A stretch of DNA of 64,000 nt from Imbroritus primus (GTDB lineage Bacteria; Pseudomonadota; Gammaproteobacteria; Burkholderiales; Burkholderiaceae), in assembly GCF_964332355.1 (NCBI RefSeq), contig NZ_OZ201293.1, positions 930,001 through 994,000 of the forward strand, read 5' to 3'. Positions 49,718 to 57,570 of this stretch are shown here, piece by piece. The position numbers were made by a program, and so were the translations under genes. The notes under the pieces were generated by a model. It saw only the letters and a program-made list of their open reading frames with translations, had not been told where the DNA came from and made no database searches. Positions within the stretch are counted from its first letter, which is position 1. Every line of letters starts with the position of its first letter.

Positions 49718-49787
49718 TGAATCGGGCAGGCGTGTCGGGTAGGTGTGTTGATTTTCCCCGCGCTGGTTCGTGATTCGATCTGATAGG

Positions 49788-49815
49788 AAAGCGGCAGTTG
49801 CGTTGCCGCTTTTTT
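49788..49815 (+). terminator. Intrinsic terminator after rpmF
   Basis: AAAGCGGCA (49788-49796) pairs with TGCCGCTTT (49804-49812), followed by TTT. Being between rpmF and plsX, it may act as a partial terminator giving rpmF higher expression than the lipid genes. Confidence 0.8.
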
Positions 49816-49936
49816 GTTTCCGCGCGCCTGACATGACCGTTCGACATCCGGCGGCAGCCACGACGATGGATGGCCGTTGCCTTGCCCGATCCGGCAGGCA
49901 ACCGAGGCTGCGGTTCTCGATCCACTCCTCACATAC

Positions 49937-50995
49937 ATGACGATCCGACTTGCTATCGATTGCATGGGCGGCGATCACGGCGTAACCGTGACCGTCACTG
50001 CCGCGGTCAATTTCGTCTCGCAGCACGCAGATGCCAGCATGGTGCTGGTTGGCGACCCTGCTGCCATCCAGCAGCAACTCAAGAAGCTCGGCGCCAGTGG
50101 CAATGCACAGCTGAGCATCGTCCCGGCATCCGAAGTCGTCACGATGGACGATTCCGTGGAAGTCGCGCTGCGCCGCAAGAAAGATTCCTCAATGCGCGTG
50201 GCCATTACCCAGGTCAAGAACGGCGATGCCGATGCCTGCATTTCGGCCGGCAACACTGGCGCGCTGATGGCACTGTCGCGCTATGTCCTGAAGACGCTGG
50301 ACGGCATCGACCGCCCGGCCATTGCCACGGCCATTCCCAACGAAAAGGGCGGTGGCACCACAATGCTCGATCTCGGTGCCAATGCTGACTGCGAACCGCA
50401 GCACCTGCTGCAGTTCGCGCAAATGGCGGAAGCCATGGTCGCGGTGGTGGAAAACAAGGAACGACCGTCGGTCGGCCTGCTGAACATCGGCGAGGAAGTC
50501 ATCAAGGGCAACGAGGTCGTCAAGCAGGCGGGCGAGCTGCTGCGCGCCAGTTCGCTCAATTTCTACGGTAATGTCGAAGGCAATGACATCTATCGCGGCA
50601 CGACCGACGTGGTGGTCTGCGATGGCTTTGTCGGCAACGTGGCGCTCAAGACCAGCGAAGGTATCGCCAAGATGATTGGCGGCATGATCCGCGAGGAATT
50701 CGGCCGCTCGTGGCTGACCAAGCTGATGGCCTTGGTGGCAATGCCGGTGCTGAATCGCTTCCGCCACCGTGTCGATCATCGCCGCTACAATGGCGCGTCC
50801 CTGCTGGGACTGCGCGGCCTGGTGATCAAAAGCCATGGCTCGGCGGACGCCTATGCTTTTGAATGGGCGATCAAACGCGGGTATGATGCGGCCAAAAATG
50901 GCGTGGTTGAGCGTATTGCCCAAGTCTTTGCCAGCAAGGCTGCGCCACGGGAGCTGCCAGGCGACCCGCCCACCGTGATGCCGCGCGTTGGTTGA
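49937..50995 (+). CDS. plsX: Phosphate acyltransferase
   Basis: A 352-residue PlsX, converting acyl-ACP to acyl-phosphate for phospholipid synthesis. AIDCMGGDHG at the start, SAGNTGALMALS (~97-108), GTTMLDLGANADC, LLNIGEEVIKGN and CDGFVGNVALKTSEG are its usual blocks. ATG 49937 gives the normal N-terminus MTIRLAIDCMGG; the longer in-frame ATG at 49877 lies in the spacer after rpmF. It is followed by fabH after 50 bp. Confidence 0.96.
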   Translation: MTIRLAIDCMGGDHGVTVTVTAAVNFVSQHADASMVLVGDPAAIQQQLKKLGASGNAQLSIVPASEVVTMDDSVEVALRRKKDSSMRVAITQVKNGDADACISAGNTGALMALSRYVLKTLDGIDRPAIATAIPNEKGGGTTMLDLGANADCEPQHLLQFAQMAEAMVAVVENKERPSVGLLNIGEEVIKGNEVVKQAGELLRASSLNFYGNVEGNDIYRGTTDVVVCDGFVGNVALKTSEGIAKMIGGMIREEFGRSWLTKLMALVAMPVLNRFRHRVDHRRYNGASLLGLRGLVIKSHGSADAYAFEWAIKRGYDAAKNGVVERIAQVFASKAAPRELPGDPPTVMPRVG

Positions 50996-51045
50996 TGGCC
51001 AGGACGGGTACATAGCAGACGCCGATTTACATCGACAGGATTTTC

Positions 51046-52023
51046 ATGACATACGCAAAGATCATTGGCACCGGCAGTTACCTGCCACCGCGCCGCGTGA
51101 CCAATCAGGATCTGACCGCCATGCTGGCGGAAAAAGGTATCGAAACCAGCGATGAATGGATCACCTCGCGGAGTGGCATTTCCGCGCGGCACTATGCCGA
51201 TGCCAATGTCACCAGCAGCGATCTCGCCGTGCGGGCGGCGGAGCGAGCCATCGAAGCCGCAGGTGTCGATCGCCAGCAGATCGACCTGATCATCGTCGCG
51301 ACCTCCACCCCCGATTTCGTTTTCCCGAGCAGCGCCTGCATGGTGCAGAGCAAGCTGGGCATCACCAGCAACTGTGCTGCGTTTGACCTGCAGGCGGTGT
51401 GTTCCGGCTTCATCTACGCGATGGCCACGGCAGACCGCTTCATCCGCAGCGGCATGTACCGCACAGTGCTTGTCATCGGCGCGGAAGTGTTCTCGCGCAT
51501 CCTTGATTTCAATGACCGTTCCACTTGCGTGCTGTTTGGCGACGGTGCCGGCGCGGTGCTGCTACAGGCGTCCGACGAGCCGGGCATCTTGTCCACGGCG
51601 CTGCATGCGGATGGCAGCTATGTCGATATCCTGTGCGTGCCAGGCCATGTGTCGGGCGGTACGGTAACGGGTGATCCCCTGCTCAAGATGGACGGCCAGG
51701 CCGTATTCAAGCTGGCCGTGAATGTGCTCGACAAGGTCGCGCGCGAAGTCCTCGAACAGGCCAAGGTGGACGCCGCCCAGATCGACTGGCTAGTACCGCA
51801 CCAGGCCAATATCCGCATCATGCTGGGTTCTGCCAAGAAGCTCGGCCTGCCGCCCGAGCGTATGGTCGCGACGGTGCATGAGCACGGTAACACTTCTGCG
51901 GCATCGATTCCGCTGGCGCTCGACGCCGCGGTGCGCGATGGCCGCATCCAGCCGGGCCACAACGTGCTGATGGAAGGCGTGGGCGGCGGCTTTACCTGGG
52001 GCGCAGTACTGCTGCGCATGTAA
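51046..52023 (+). CDS. fabH: 3-oxoacyl-ACP synthase III
   Basis: A 325-residue KAS III initiating fatty acid synthesis by condensing acetyl-CoA with malonyl-ACP. The catalytic Cys is in LQAVCSGFIYAM (~112), His in VPHQANIRIM (~251) and Asn in HEHGNTSAAS (~281), the complete triad. Its stop codon TAA runs directly into palindromic element B, which lies between it and fabD. Confidence 0.97.
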   Translation: MTYAKIIGTGSYLPPRRVTNQDLTAMLAEKGIETSDEWITSRSGISARHYADANVTSSDLAVRAAERAIEAAGVDRQQIDLIIVATSTPDFVFPSSACMVQSKLGITSNCAAFDLQAVCSGFIYAMATADRFIRSGMYRTVLVIGAEVFSRILDFNDRSTCVLFGDGAGAVLLQASDEPGILSTALHADGSYVDILCVPGHVSGGTVTGDPLLKMDGQAVFKLAVNVLDKVAREVLEQAKVDAAQIDWLVPHQANIRIMLGSAKKLGLPPERMVATVHEHGNTSAASIPLALDAAVRDGRIQPGHNVLMEGVGGGFTWGAVLLRM

Positions 52024-52149
52024 GAGGTCATCTCAAAATGATTCTGGCGTCCGGTTTGGCGTCATGCGGCGGCCTTGCCGTACTGCATGTACTGTCTGCG
52101 GCCGCGCGCCTAGCCAGAACCGCTCCGCTTCATTTTTGACATCACCTCT
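52023..52149. repeat. Palindromic repeat element, copy B
   Basis: A ~127-bp element starting at the last base of the fabH stop codon. Ends AGAGGTCATCTCAAAATGA and TCATTTTTGACATCACCTCT are imperfect inverted repeats. The left interior shares TCAAAATGAT-CTGGCGTC with copy A (43466), and the right ends share CGCTTCA. It could fold into a long hairpin in the fabH-fabD transcript. No coding capacity. Confidence 0.72.
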
Positions 52150-52206
52150 CAATTCGGATCAGGACGCTAGAGCTGGCGCGTCGTGACTTTACCCAATGCA
52201 GATATC

Positions 52207-53136
52207 ATGAAATTTGCTTTCGTCTTTCCCGGCCAGGGCTCGCAATCGGTGGGCATGCTCAACGCCTTTGCCGATCATCCGGTGGTGCAGCGCACGCTGG
52301 AAGAAGCCTCGTCGGCCCTCGGTTTCGATATCGGCAAGCTGATTGCCGAAGGCCCGGCCGAAGAACTCAATCTCACCACCAATACCCAGCCGGTGATGCT
52401 GACTGCCGCCGTGGCGTGCTACCGCGTGTGGCGCGATGCGGGCGGTGCGGCACCGGCCATGGTGGCCGGCCATAGCCTGGGCGAATATTCCGCCCTGGTT
52501 GCCGCGGAAGCGATTGCCTTTGCGGATGCCGTTCCCCTGGTGCGTTTCCGCGCCCAGGCCATGCAGGAAGCCGTGCCGGTGGGCGAGGGCGGCATGGCGG
52601 CGATTCTCGGCCTGAGCGATGACGATGTGCGCGCCGCTTGTGCCGAAGCGTCGGTGGCCGGCATCGTCGAGGCCGTCAACTACAATGCGCCGGCGCAGGT
52701 TGTGATCGCCGGCCAGAAGGCCGCGGTGGAAAAAGCGTGCGAGATTGCCAAGAGCAAGGGCGCGAAGCGCGCGCTGCCGCTGCCGGTCTCGGCGCCGTTC
52801 CATTCCTCGCTGCTGAAGCCGGCTTCGGATCGCCTGCGCGAGTACATGGCGAACCTGACGGTCCACGCGCCGACGATTCCGCTGGTGAACAACGTGGACG
52901 TGGCCATCGTGTCGGATCCGGCTGCCATCAAAGATGCGCTCGTGCGTCAGGCGGCTGCGCCCGTGCGCTGGGTGGAATCGGTCCAGGCCATGGCGGCAGC
53001 GGGCGTGACGCACCTCGTGGAGTGCGGACCGGGGAAGGTCCTGGCTGGCCTGACCAAGCGCATCGACGGCAACCTGACGGCCCTGTCGATCACCGATCCC
53101 GCTTCTGTTCAGGAAGCCCTGGCTCAGTTGAAGTAA
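52207..53136 (+). CDS. fabD: Malonyl-CoA-ACP transacylase
   Basis: A 309-residue FabD loading malonyl groups onto ACP. FVFPGQGSQSVGM at the start, the nucleophile in GHSLGEYSALVAAE (~92-105), GQKAAVEKAC and LPVSAPFHSSLL with the catalytic His are all present. ATG 52207 is used; an in-frame GTG at 52183 would add eight atypical residues. 183 bp, mostly the repeat element, separate it from fabH. Confidence 0.97.
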   Translation: MKFAFVFPGQGSQSVGMLNAFADHPVVQRTLEEASSALGFDIGKLIAEGPAEELNLTTNTQPVMLTAAVACYRVWRDAGGAAPAMVAGHSLGEYSALVAAEAIAFADAVPLVRFRAQAMQEAVPVGEGGMAAILGLSDDDVRAACAEASVAGIVEAVNYNAPAQVVIAGQKAAVEKACEIAKSKGAKRALPLPVSAPFHSSLLKPASDRLREYMANLTVHAPTIPLVNNVDVAIVSDPAAIKDALVRQAAAPVRWVESVQAMAAAGVTHLVECGPGKVLAGLTKRIDGNLTALSITDPASVQEALAQLK

Positions 53137-53145
53137 GGAACCACG

Positions 53146-53895
53146 ATGACACGACTTCTCGAACAACAAGTGGCGCTGGTCACCGGTGCGTCGCGCGGCA
53201 TCGGCAAGGCCATTGCGCTGGAACTGGCGCGTGCCGGTGCGCGGGTGATCGGTACGGCGACCAGCGCGGCCGGCGCGGAAGCCATCAGTGCGTACCTGTC
53301 GGCCGATGGGCTGACGGGCCATGGCGTGGTGCTGAACGTCAATGATGCGACAGGCTGCGAGGCTGTGATCGACGACATCGTCAAGTCGCATGGCGGCCTG
53401 AACATCCTTGTCAACAACGCTGGCATCACGCAGGACCAACTGGCCATGCGCATGAAGGACGATGACTGGAGCGCTGTCATCGACACCAACCTGACGTCGG
53501 TCTTCCGCCTGTCGCGCGCCGTGCTGCGGCCGATGATGAAAGCGCGCGGCGGCCGTATCATCAATATCACTTCCGTCGTGGGTTCGGCCGGCAATCCCGG
53601 CCAGATGAACTACGCGGCGGCGAAGGCTGGCGTCGCGGGTATGTCGCGCGCGTTGGCCCGCGAAATCGGTAGCCGCAACATTACGGTGAATTGCATTGCA
53701 CCGGGTTTTATCGACACCGACATGACGAAGGCCCTGTCGGAAGAGCAGCACACTGCACTCAAGGGGCAGATCCCCCTTGGTCGGCTGGGCGAGCCCGAGG
53801 ACATCGCGCATGCGGTGGTCTTCCTGGCGTCGCCACAAGCTGGCTATATCACGGGCACGACACTGCACGTGAATGGCGGCATGTACATGAACTGA
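53146..53895 (+). CDS. fabG: 3-oxoacyl-ACP reductase
   Basis: A 249-residue FabG SDR. TGASRGIGKAIALEL (~14-28), NNAGITQD, Ser in NITSVVGSAGNPGQ and YAAAKAGVAGM with catalytic Tyr/Lys, then APGFIDTDMTKAL. Genomic position after fabD fixes the assignment among SDRs. Confidence 0.97.
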   Translation: MTRLLEQQVALVTGASRGIGKAIALELARAGARVIGTATSAAGAEAISAYLSADGLTGHGVVLNVNDATGCEAVIDDIVKSHGGLNILVNNAGITQDQLAMRMKDDDWSAVIDTNLTSVFRLSRAVLRPMMKARGGRIINITSVVGSAGNPGQMNYAAAKAGVAGMSRALAREIGSRNITVNCIAPGFIDTDMTKALSEEQHTALKGQIPLGRLGEPEDIAHAVVFLASPQAGYITGTTLHVNGGMYMN

Positions 53896-54084
53896 GTTGG
53901 CGGGCGGCCGCGTACGGCCGGGCTTGCCCCATGGGCGCGGCCAGTACGCACGCCGTTGGCAACTGTTCAACGTTTTTTAATTGAAGAACGGGTGTGTTTT
54001 TTGCATATCGGGCTGGGCGGCATCTTCGTGCCTAAACCTGCTAAAATGCGCCCACATTTTTGTCGAACTTCCCTGGAGGGTTAC

Positions 54085-54324
54085 ATGGACAATATCGAAC
54101 AACGCGTCAAGAAAATCGTGGCTGAGCAACTGGGTGTCGCTGAAGCCGACATCAAGACCGAGTCTTCCTTCGTGAACGACCTCGGCGCCGATTCGCTCGA
54201 CACGGTTGAACTGGTGATGGCGTTGGAAGATGAATTCGGTATGGAAATTCCCGATGAGGAAGCCGAAAAGATCACGACGGTGCAGCAGGCGATCGACTAC
54301 GCCACGGCACACGTCAAGGCCTGA
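54085..54324 (+). CDS. acpP: Acyl carrier protein
   Basis: A 79-residue acidic ACP. The phosphopantetheine attachment Ser is in GADSLDTVEL (~37). MDNIEQRVKKIVAEQLGV is the canonical start, with CTGGAGGG about 6 bp before ATG 54085. The 189-bp gap upstream (with a TAAAAT at 54042) suggests its own promoter, and an attenuator-like hairpin follows, both consistent with high expression. Confidence 0.97.
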   Translation: MDNIEQRVKKIVAEQLGVAEADIKTESSFVNDLGADSLDTVELVMALEDEFGMEIPDEEAEKITTVQQAIDYATAHVKA

Positions 54325-54355
54325 TCAAGGCCTGCAGCCCTGCGCACAGAATTGC

Positions 54356-54418
54356 AGCCACAGAAGAGGTGCCGGAGCGGGCCATGGCCTGCAGCCGGTG
54401 ACGTCTTCTGTGGCTTTT
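54356..54418 (+). terminator. Long hairpin / attenuator between acpP and fabF
   Basis: AGCCACAGAAGA (54356-54367) and TCTTCTGTGGCT (54404-54415) form a perfect 12-bp stem with a GC-rich 36-base loop, followed by TTTT. It can act as a partial terminator reducing fabF relative to acpP. Confidence 0.7.
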
Positions 54419-54444
54419 GTCCGTTATAAACGTAGGAATACAGA

Positions 54445-55680
54445 GTGAGCCGTCGTCGCGTTGTCATTACTGGTCTGGGACTCATCTCGCCTGTCGGAAA
54501 CACGGTCGCCGAAGCATGGCCGAACCTTCTGGCCGGCAAGTCGGGTATTGCCACGGTCACCAAGTTCGACCACTCCGCACTGTCCGTGCACTTTGCCGGT
54601 GAAGTGAAGGGCTTCAATGTGGAGGACTATCTTCCCGCCAAGGAAGCCCGCCATATGGATACCTTCATCCACTATGGCATTGTCGCCGGCATGCAGGCGC
54701 TGCAGGACAGCGGCTACGAAGTCACCGAGGAAAATGCCGATCGCATTGGCGTGATGGTGGGTTCCGGCATCGGCGGTCTGCCGATGATCGAAGACACCCA
54801 GATCGAAATGCTGAATCGCGGTCCGCGCCGTATTTCGCCATTCTTCGTGCCGGGTTCGATCATCAACATGATCTCGGGGCACCTCAGTATCAACCACAAT
54901 CTGCGTGGTCCGAACCTGGCTGCAGTCACGGCCTGTACCACAGGCCTGCACAGCATCGGACTGGCTGCCCGCCTGATCCAGTGCGGCGATGCCGATGCAA
55001 TGCTGGCCGGCGGCGCCGAGTCGACCGTCTCCCCGCTGGGGATCGGCGGCTTTGCCGCGGCGCGCGCGCTCTCTACCCGCAATGATGATCCGGCAACCGC
55101 CTCGCGCCCGTGGGATGTGGGCCGCGATGGCTTCGTGCTGGGCGAGGGTGCCGGCGTGATGATGCTGGAAGAGTACGAGTCCGCCAAGGCCCGTGGCGCC
55201 CGCATCTATGCAGAGCTCGCTGGCTTTGGCATGAGCGGGGATGCGTTCCACATGACCGCGCCCAATATGGATGGTCCGCGCCGCTGCATGCAGAATGCGC
55301 TGCGCGACGCCGGCATGAATGCCGACGAGGTGAATTACCTCAATGCCCACGGCACGTCGACGCCACTCGGTGACAAGAACGAAACCGATGCCATCAAGGC
55401 GGCGTTTGGCGAGCATGCCTACAAGATGGTGGTTAACTCGACCAAGTCGATGACTGGCCACCTGCTGGGCGGTGCTGGTGGCCTGGAATCGGTATTCACG
55501 GTCCTGGCGCTCCATCATCAGGCTTCGCCCCCTACCATCAACATCTTCGAGCAGGATCCGGAGTGCGATCTCGACTACTGCGCCAACACCGCGCGGGAGA
55601 TGAAGATCGATGTGGCCGTCAAGAACAATTTCGGGTTTGGCGGAACCAACGGCACGCTGGTATTCCGCCGCCCCCGTTAA
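54445..55680 (+). CDS. fabF: 3-oxoacyl-ACP synthase II
   Basis: A 411-residue KAS II elongating fatty acids. Start GTG 54445 gives MSRRRVVITGLG. The nucleophilic Cys is in AVTACTTGLHSIG (~163), the His pair in NAHGTSTPLGD and KSMTGHLLGGAGG. Preceded by the attenuator-like hairpin; the YgfX-like gene starts 6 bp after its stop. Confidence 0.97.
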   Translation: MSRRRVVITGLGLISPVGNTVAEAWPNLLAGKSGIATVTKFDHSALSVHFAGEVKGFNVEDYLPAKEARHMDTFIHYGIVAGMQALQDSGYEVTEENADRIGVMVGSGIGGLPMIEDTQIEMLNRGPRRISPFFVPGSIINMISGHLSINHNLRGPNLAAVTACTTGLHSIGLAARLIQCGDADAMLAGGAESTVSPLGIGGFAAARALSTRNDDPATASRPWDVGRDGFVLGEGAGVMMLEEYESAKARGARIYAELAGFGMSGDAFHMTAPNMDGPRRCMQNALRDAGMNADEVNYLNAHGTSTPLGDKNETDAIKAAFGEHAYKMVVNSTKSMTGHLLGGAGGLESVFTVLALHHQASPPTINIFEQDPECDLDYCANTAREMKIDVAVKNNFGFGGTNGTLVFRRPR

Positions 55681-55686
55681 ATTTCC

Positions 55687-56148
55687 GTGCATTCCGCTCC
55701 CGTCCTGGTCAGCGCGGCCTGGTTTCGCCGCGGCTGCGCGCTGCTCGCGGCGGGCGAGGGGGCGGTGCTTGGCTGGCTGGCGCTGCAGTCAACGCTGGCG
55801 GGGCCCGTGCCCGGATGGCTGGCTGGCCTGTTGAGCGTAGCATTGCTGATGCTCGCATGGCCGCCGGTGTGGCGTTCCGCAAACATCTGCAAGTTGGCCT
55901 TTGTGGAAAGTGCTGCGGTGCCCACACTGCAAGTGTGGCACCGTGGCACGCCGCAGCCTGTGCCATTGCCGTTGCGTTGGTGCTGGTGGTGGAGCGGGCG
56001 GCTGGTATTGCTGGGATTGGGACAGGGGCGTGCCACCGTGTGGGTGCTGATCGATGCAGAGGGTGCGTCCGCCGTCCAGATGGCCGGATTTCACCGCAGG
56101 CTGCGCGATGCGACGTCGGCGCAACCCGAAGCGGGCGCCCGTTGGTAA
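55687..56148 (+). CDS. Small membrane protein, YgfX-like
   Basis: A 153-residue protein from GTG 55687. Two hydrophobic stretches (CALLAAGEGAVLGWLALQ and WLAGLLSVALLMLAWPPVW) are followed by a Trp-rich cytoplasmic domain (PLRWCWWWSGRLVLLGLG) and a C-terminal FHRRLRDA. The layout resembles YgfX/DUF1434 proteins (two helices plus a small domain ending in R-R-L-R). Located between fabF and rpoE, with the sigma gene 58 bp downstream. Function is not established here; the YgfX link is a weak inference. Confidence 0.6.
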   Translation: MHSAPVLVSAAWFRRGCALLAAGEGAVLGWLALQSTLAGPVPGWLAGLLSVALLMLAWPPVWRSANICKLAFVESAAVPTLQVWHRGTPQPVPLPLRWCWWWSGRLVLLGLGQGRATVWVLIDAEGASAVQMAGFHRRLRDATSAQPEAGARW

Positions 56149-56206
56149 TATGCAACGCTGAAAGCGAACGTAACAATTGAAGCGATAATTATCAGGTGAA
56201 CACTGA

Positions 56207-56806
56207 GTGAGTGAACGCGAAGCCGATCAACTTCTCGTCGAGCGGGTCCAGCAGGGTGACAAGAAGGCTTTTGAGCTGCTGGTGGTCAAGTACCACCGGA
56301 AGATCATTCGCCTGATTTCGCGTCTGATCCGGGATCATGCCGAGGTCGAGGATGTCGCGCAGGATGCGTTCATCAAGGCCTACCGGGCCTTGCCCCAGTT
56401 CCGTGGCGAGTCGGCGTTCTATACCTGGCTGTACCGGATTGCCGTGAATACCGCCAAGAACTACCTTGCCACGCAGGGCCGGCGGCCGTCTTCGGCGAGT
56501 GACATTGATAACGAAGAAGCTGAAACTTTTGCTGATGCTGACCAACTAAGAGACATCAACACACCGGAATCGATGCTGCATACGCGGCAGATTGCCGATA
56601 CGGTGAATCGCGCGATGGAAAGCCTGCCCGAGGAACTGCGGGTTGCGATCACGCTGCGCGAGATAGAAGGCCTGAGCTACGAGGAAATCGCCGAGGCGAT
56701 GGAGTGCCCGATTGGTACGGTACGCTCCCGGATTTTCCGCGCACGCGAGGCGATTGCGGAGAAATTGCGGCCCTTGCTGGGAACAGTGGAGGGAAAACGC
56801 TGGTAA
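56207..56806 (+). CDS. rpoE: RNA polymerase sigma factor RpoE (ECF, sigma-24)
   Basis: A 199-residue ECF sigma factor controlling envelope stress genes. Region 2 (HAEVEDVAQDAFIKAYRALPQF) and region 4 (GLSYEEIAEAMECPIGTVRSRI) are intact. Start GTG 56207. The downstream rseA, rseB and degP genes give its anti-sigma factor, modulator and periplasmic protease. A GAACGT ... TATCA pair upstream could be an autoregulated ECF promoter but is too weak to annotate. Confidence 0.96.
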   Translation: MSEREADQLLVERVQQGDKKAFELLVVKYHRKIIRLISRLIRDHAEVEDVAQDAFIKAYRALPQFRGESAFYTWLYRIAVNTAKNYLATQGRRPSSASDIDNEEAETFADADQLRDINTPESMLHTRQIADTVNRAMESLPEELRVAITLREIEGLSYEEIAEAMECPIGTVRSRIFRAREAIAEKLRPLLGTVEGKRW

Positions 56807-56934
56807 GCGGCGACGCTGCTGCCGGTTGTGATCGAGCGGTATATAAACGTTGCGCGCCAGCTGTCGTCATCCGGCAGAACAGCAACGAAAAAACGGGATT
56901 GTTTCGGTTATCAGGATTTTTTTGGGGTCGGGAA

Positions 56935-57570
56935 ATGGGTCAGGCTCAACAACAACCGGTGCGGCTCACCGCAGTCGCGGAACACGTGTCCGCCCTGATG
57001 GATGGCGAAATCGCCAGCCATGAGCTCAATGAAGCGTTCGATGCGGCCAAGTCCGATGTGGGCATGGCTGACTGGCAGTGCTATCAGCTGATCGGTGACG
57101 CGCTGCGTTCCGAGGATCTGATCCAAGGCGAGTCGAGCGATGCTTTCCTGCAGTCGTTCGCCGCGCGCTTCGAAAGCGAACCCCATGTGCTGGCTCCTGT
57201 GGCCGCGCGTTCCGTATCGCGCCATCGCCTGCTGCTCCGTCCCTCGTGGGTGCGCCGGGTCGTGCCGACGACCGCGGTCGCGGCAGCAGTGGCCGCGGTG
57301 ACATGGATCGCCGTGCCGCAACTTGGCCAGTCGGTCAACCCGAACACTTCGTCCACCGTCGTGGCCATGGCGCCCGCACCGTCCGAATCGGCTACGCGTA
57401 GCGCTGGTCCGGTGATCGCGGTGTCCGCCGATGCCACGATGATTCGCGACGCCCGCCTGGACGATTATCTGCGTGCCCATCGGCAGGCAGCAACCACGGG
57501 CGTGTCAATGCCCTACATCCGCGCGGCAGCCGCGCAAACGACGCAGGCACAGGACAATTCGAAGGAATAA
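56935..57570 (+). CDS. rseA: Anti-sigma-E factor RseA
   Basis: A 211-residue single-pass anti-sigma factor. The N-terminal cytoplasmic part (VSALMDGEIASHELNEAF, WQCYQLIGDALR) is the RseA N-domain that binds RpoE; one membrane helix near residue 105 (TTAVAAAVAAVTWIAVPQLG) and a periplasmic tail follow. ATG 56935 leaves a 128-bp gap after rpoE; the in-frame frame upstream overlaps rpoE and is rejected. The stop shares one base with the rseB start. Confidence 0.92.
   Translation: MGQAQQQPVRLTAVAEHVSALMDGEIASHELNEAFDAAKSDVGMADWQCYQLIGDALRSEDLIQGESSDAFLQSFAARFESEPHVLAPVAARSVSRHRLLLRPSWVRRVVPTTAVAAAVAAVTWIAVPQLGQSVNPNTSSTVVAMAPAPSESATRSAGPVIAVSADATMIRDARLDDYLRAHRQAATTGVSMPYIRAAAAQTTQAQDNSKE

Noticed and set aside
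56160..56206. Possible ECF sigma promoter (GAACGT ... TATCA) before rpoE
   Set aside because: The -35 lacks the full GGAACTT and the spacer is about 18 bp; too weak to annotate.
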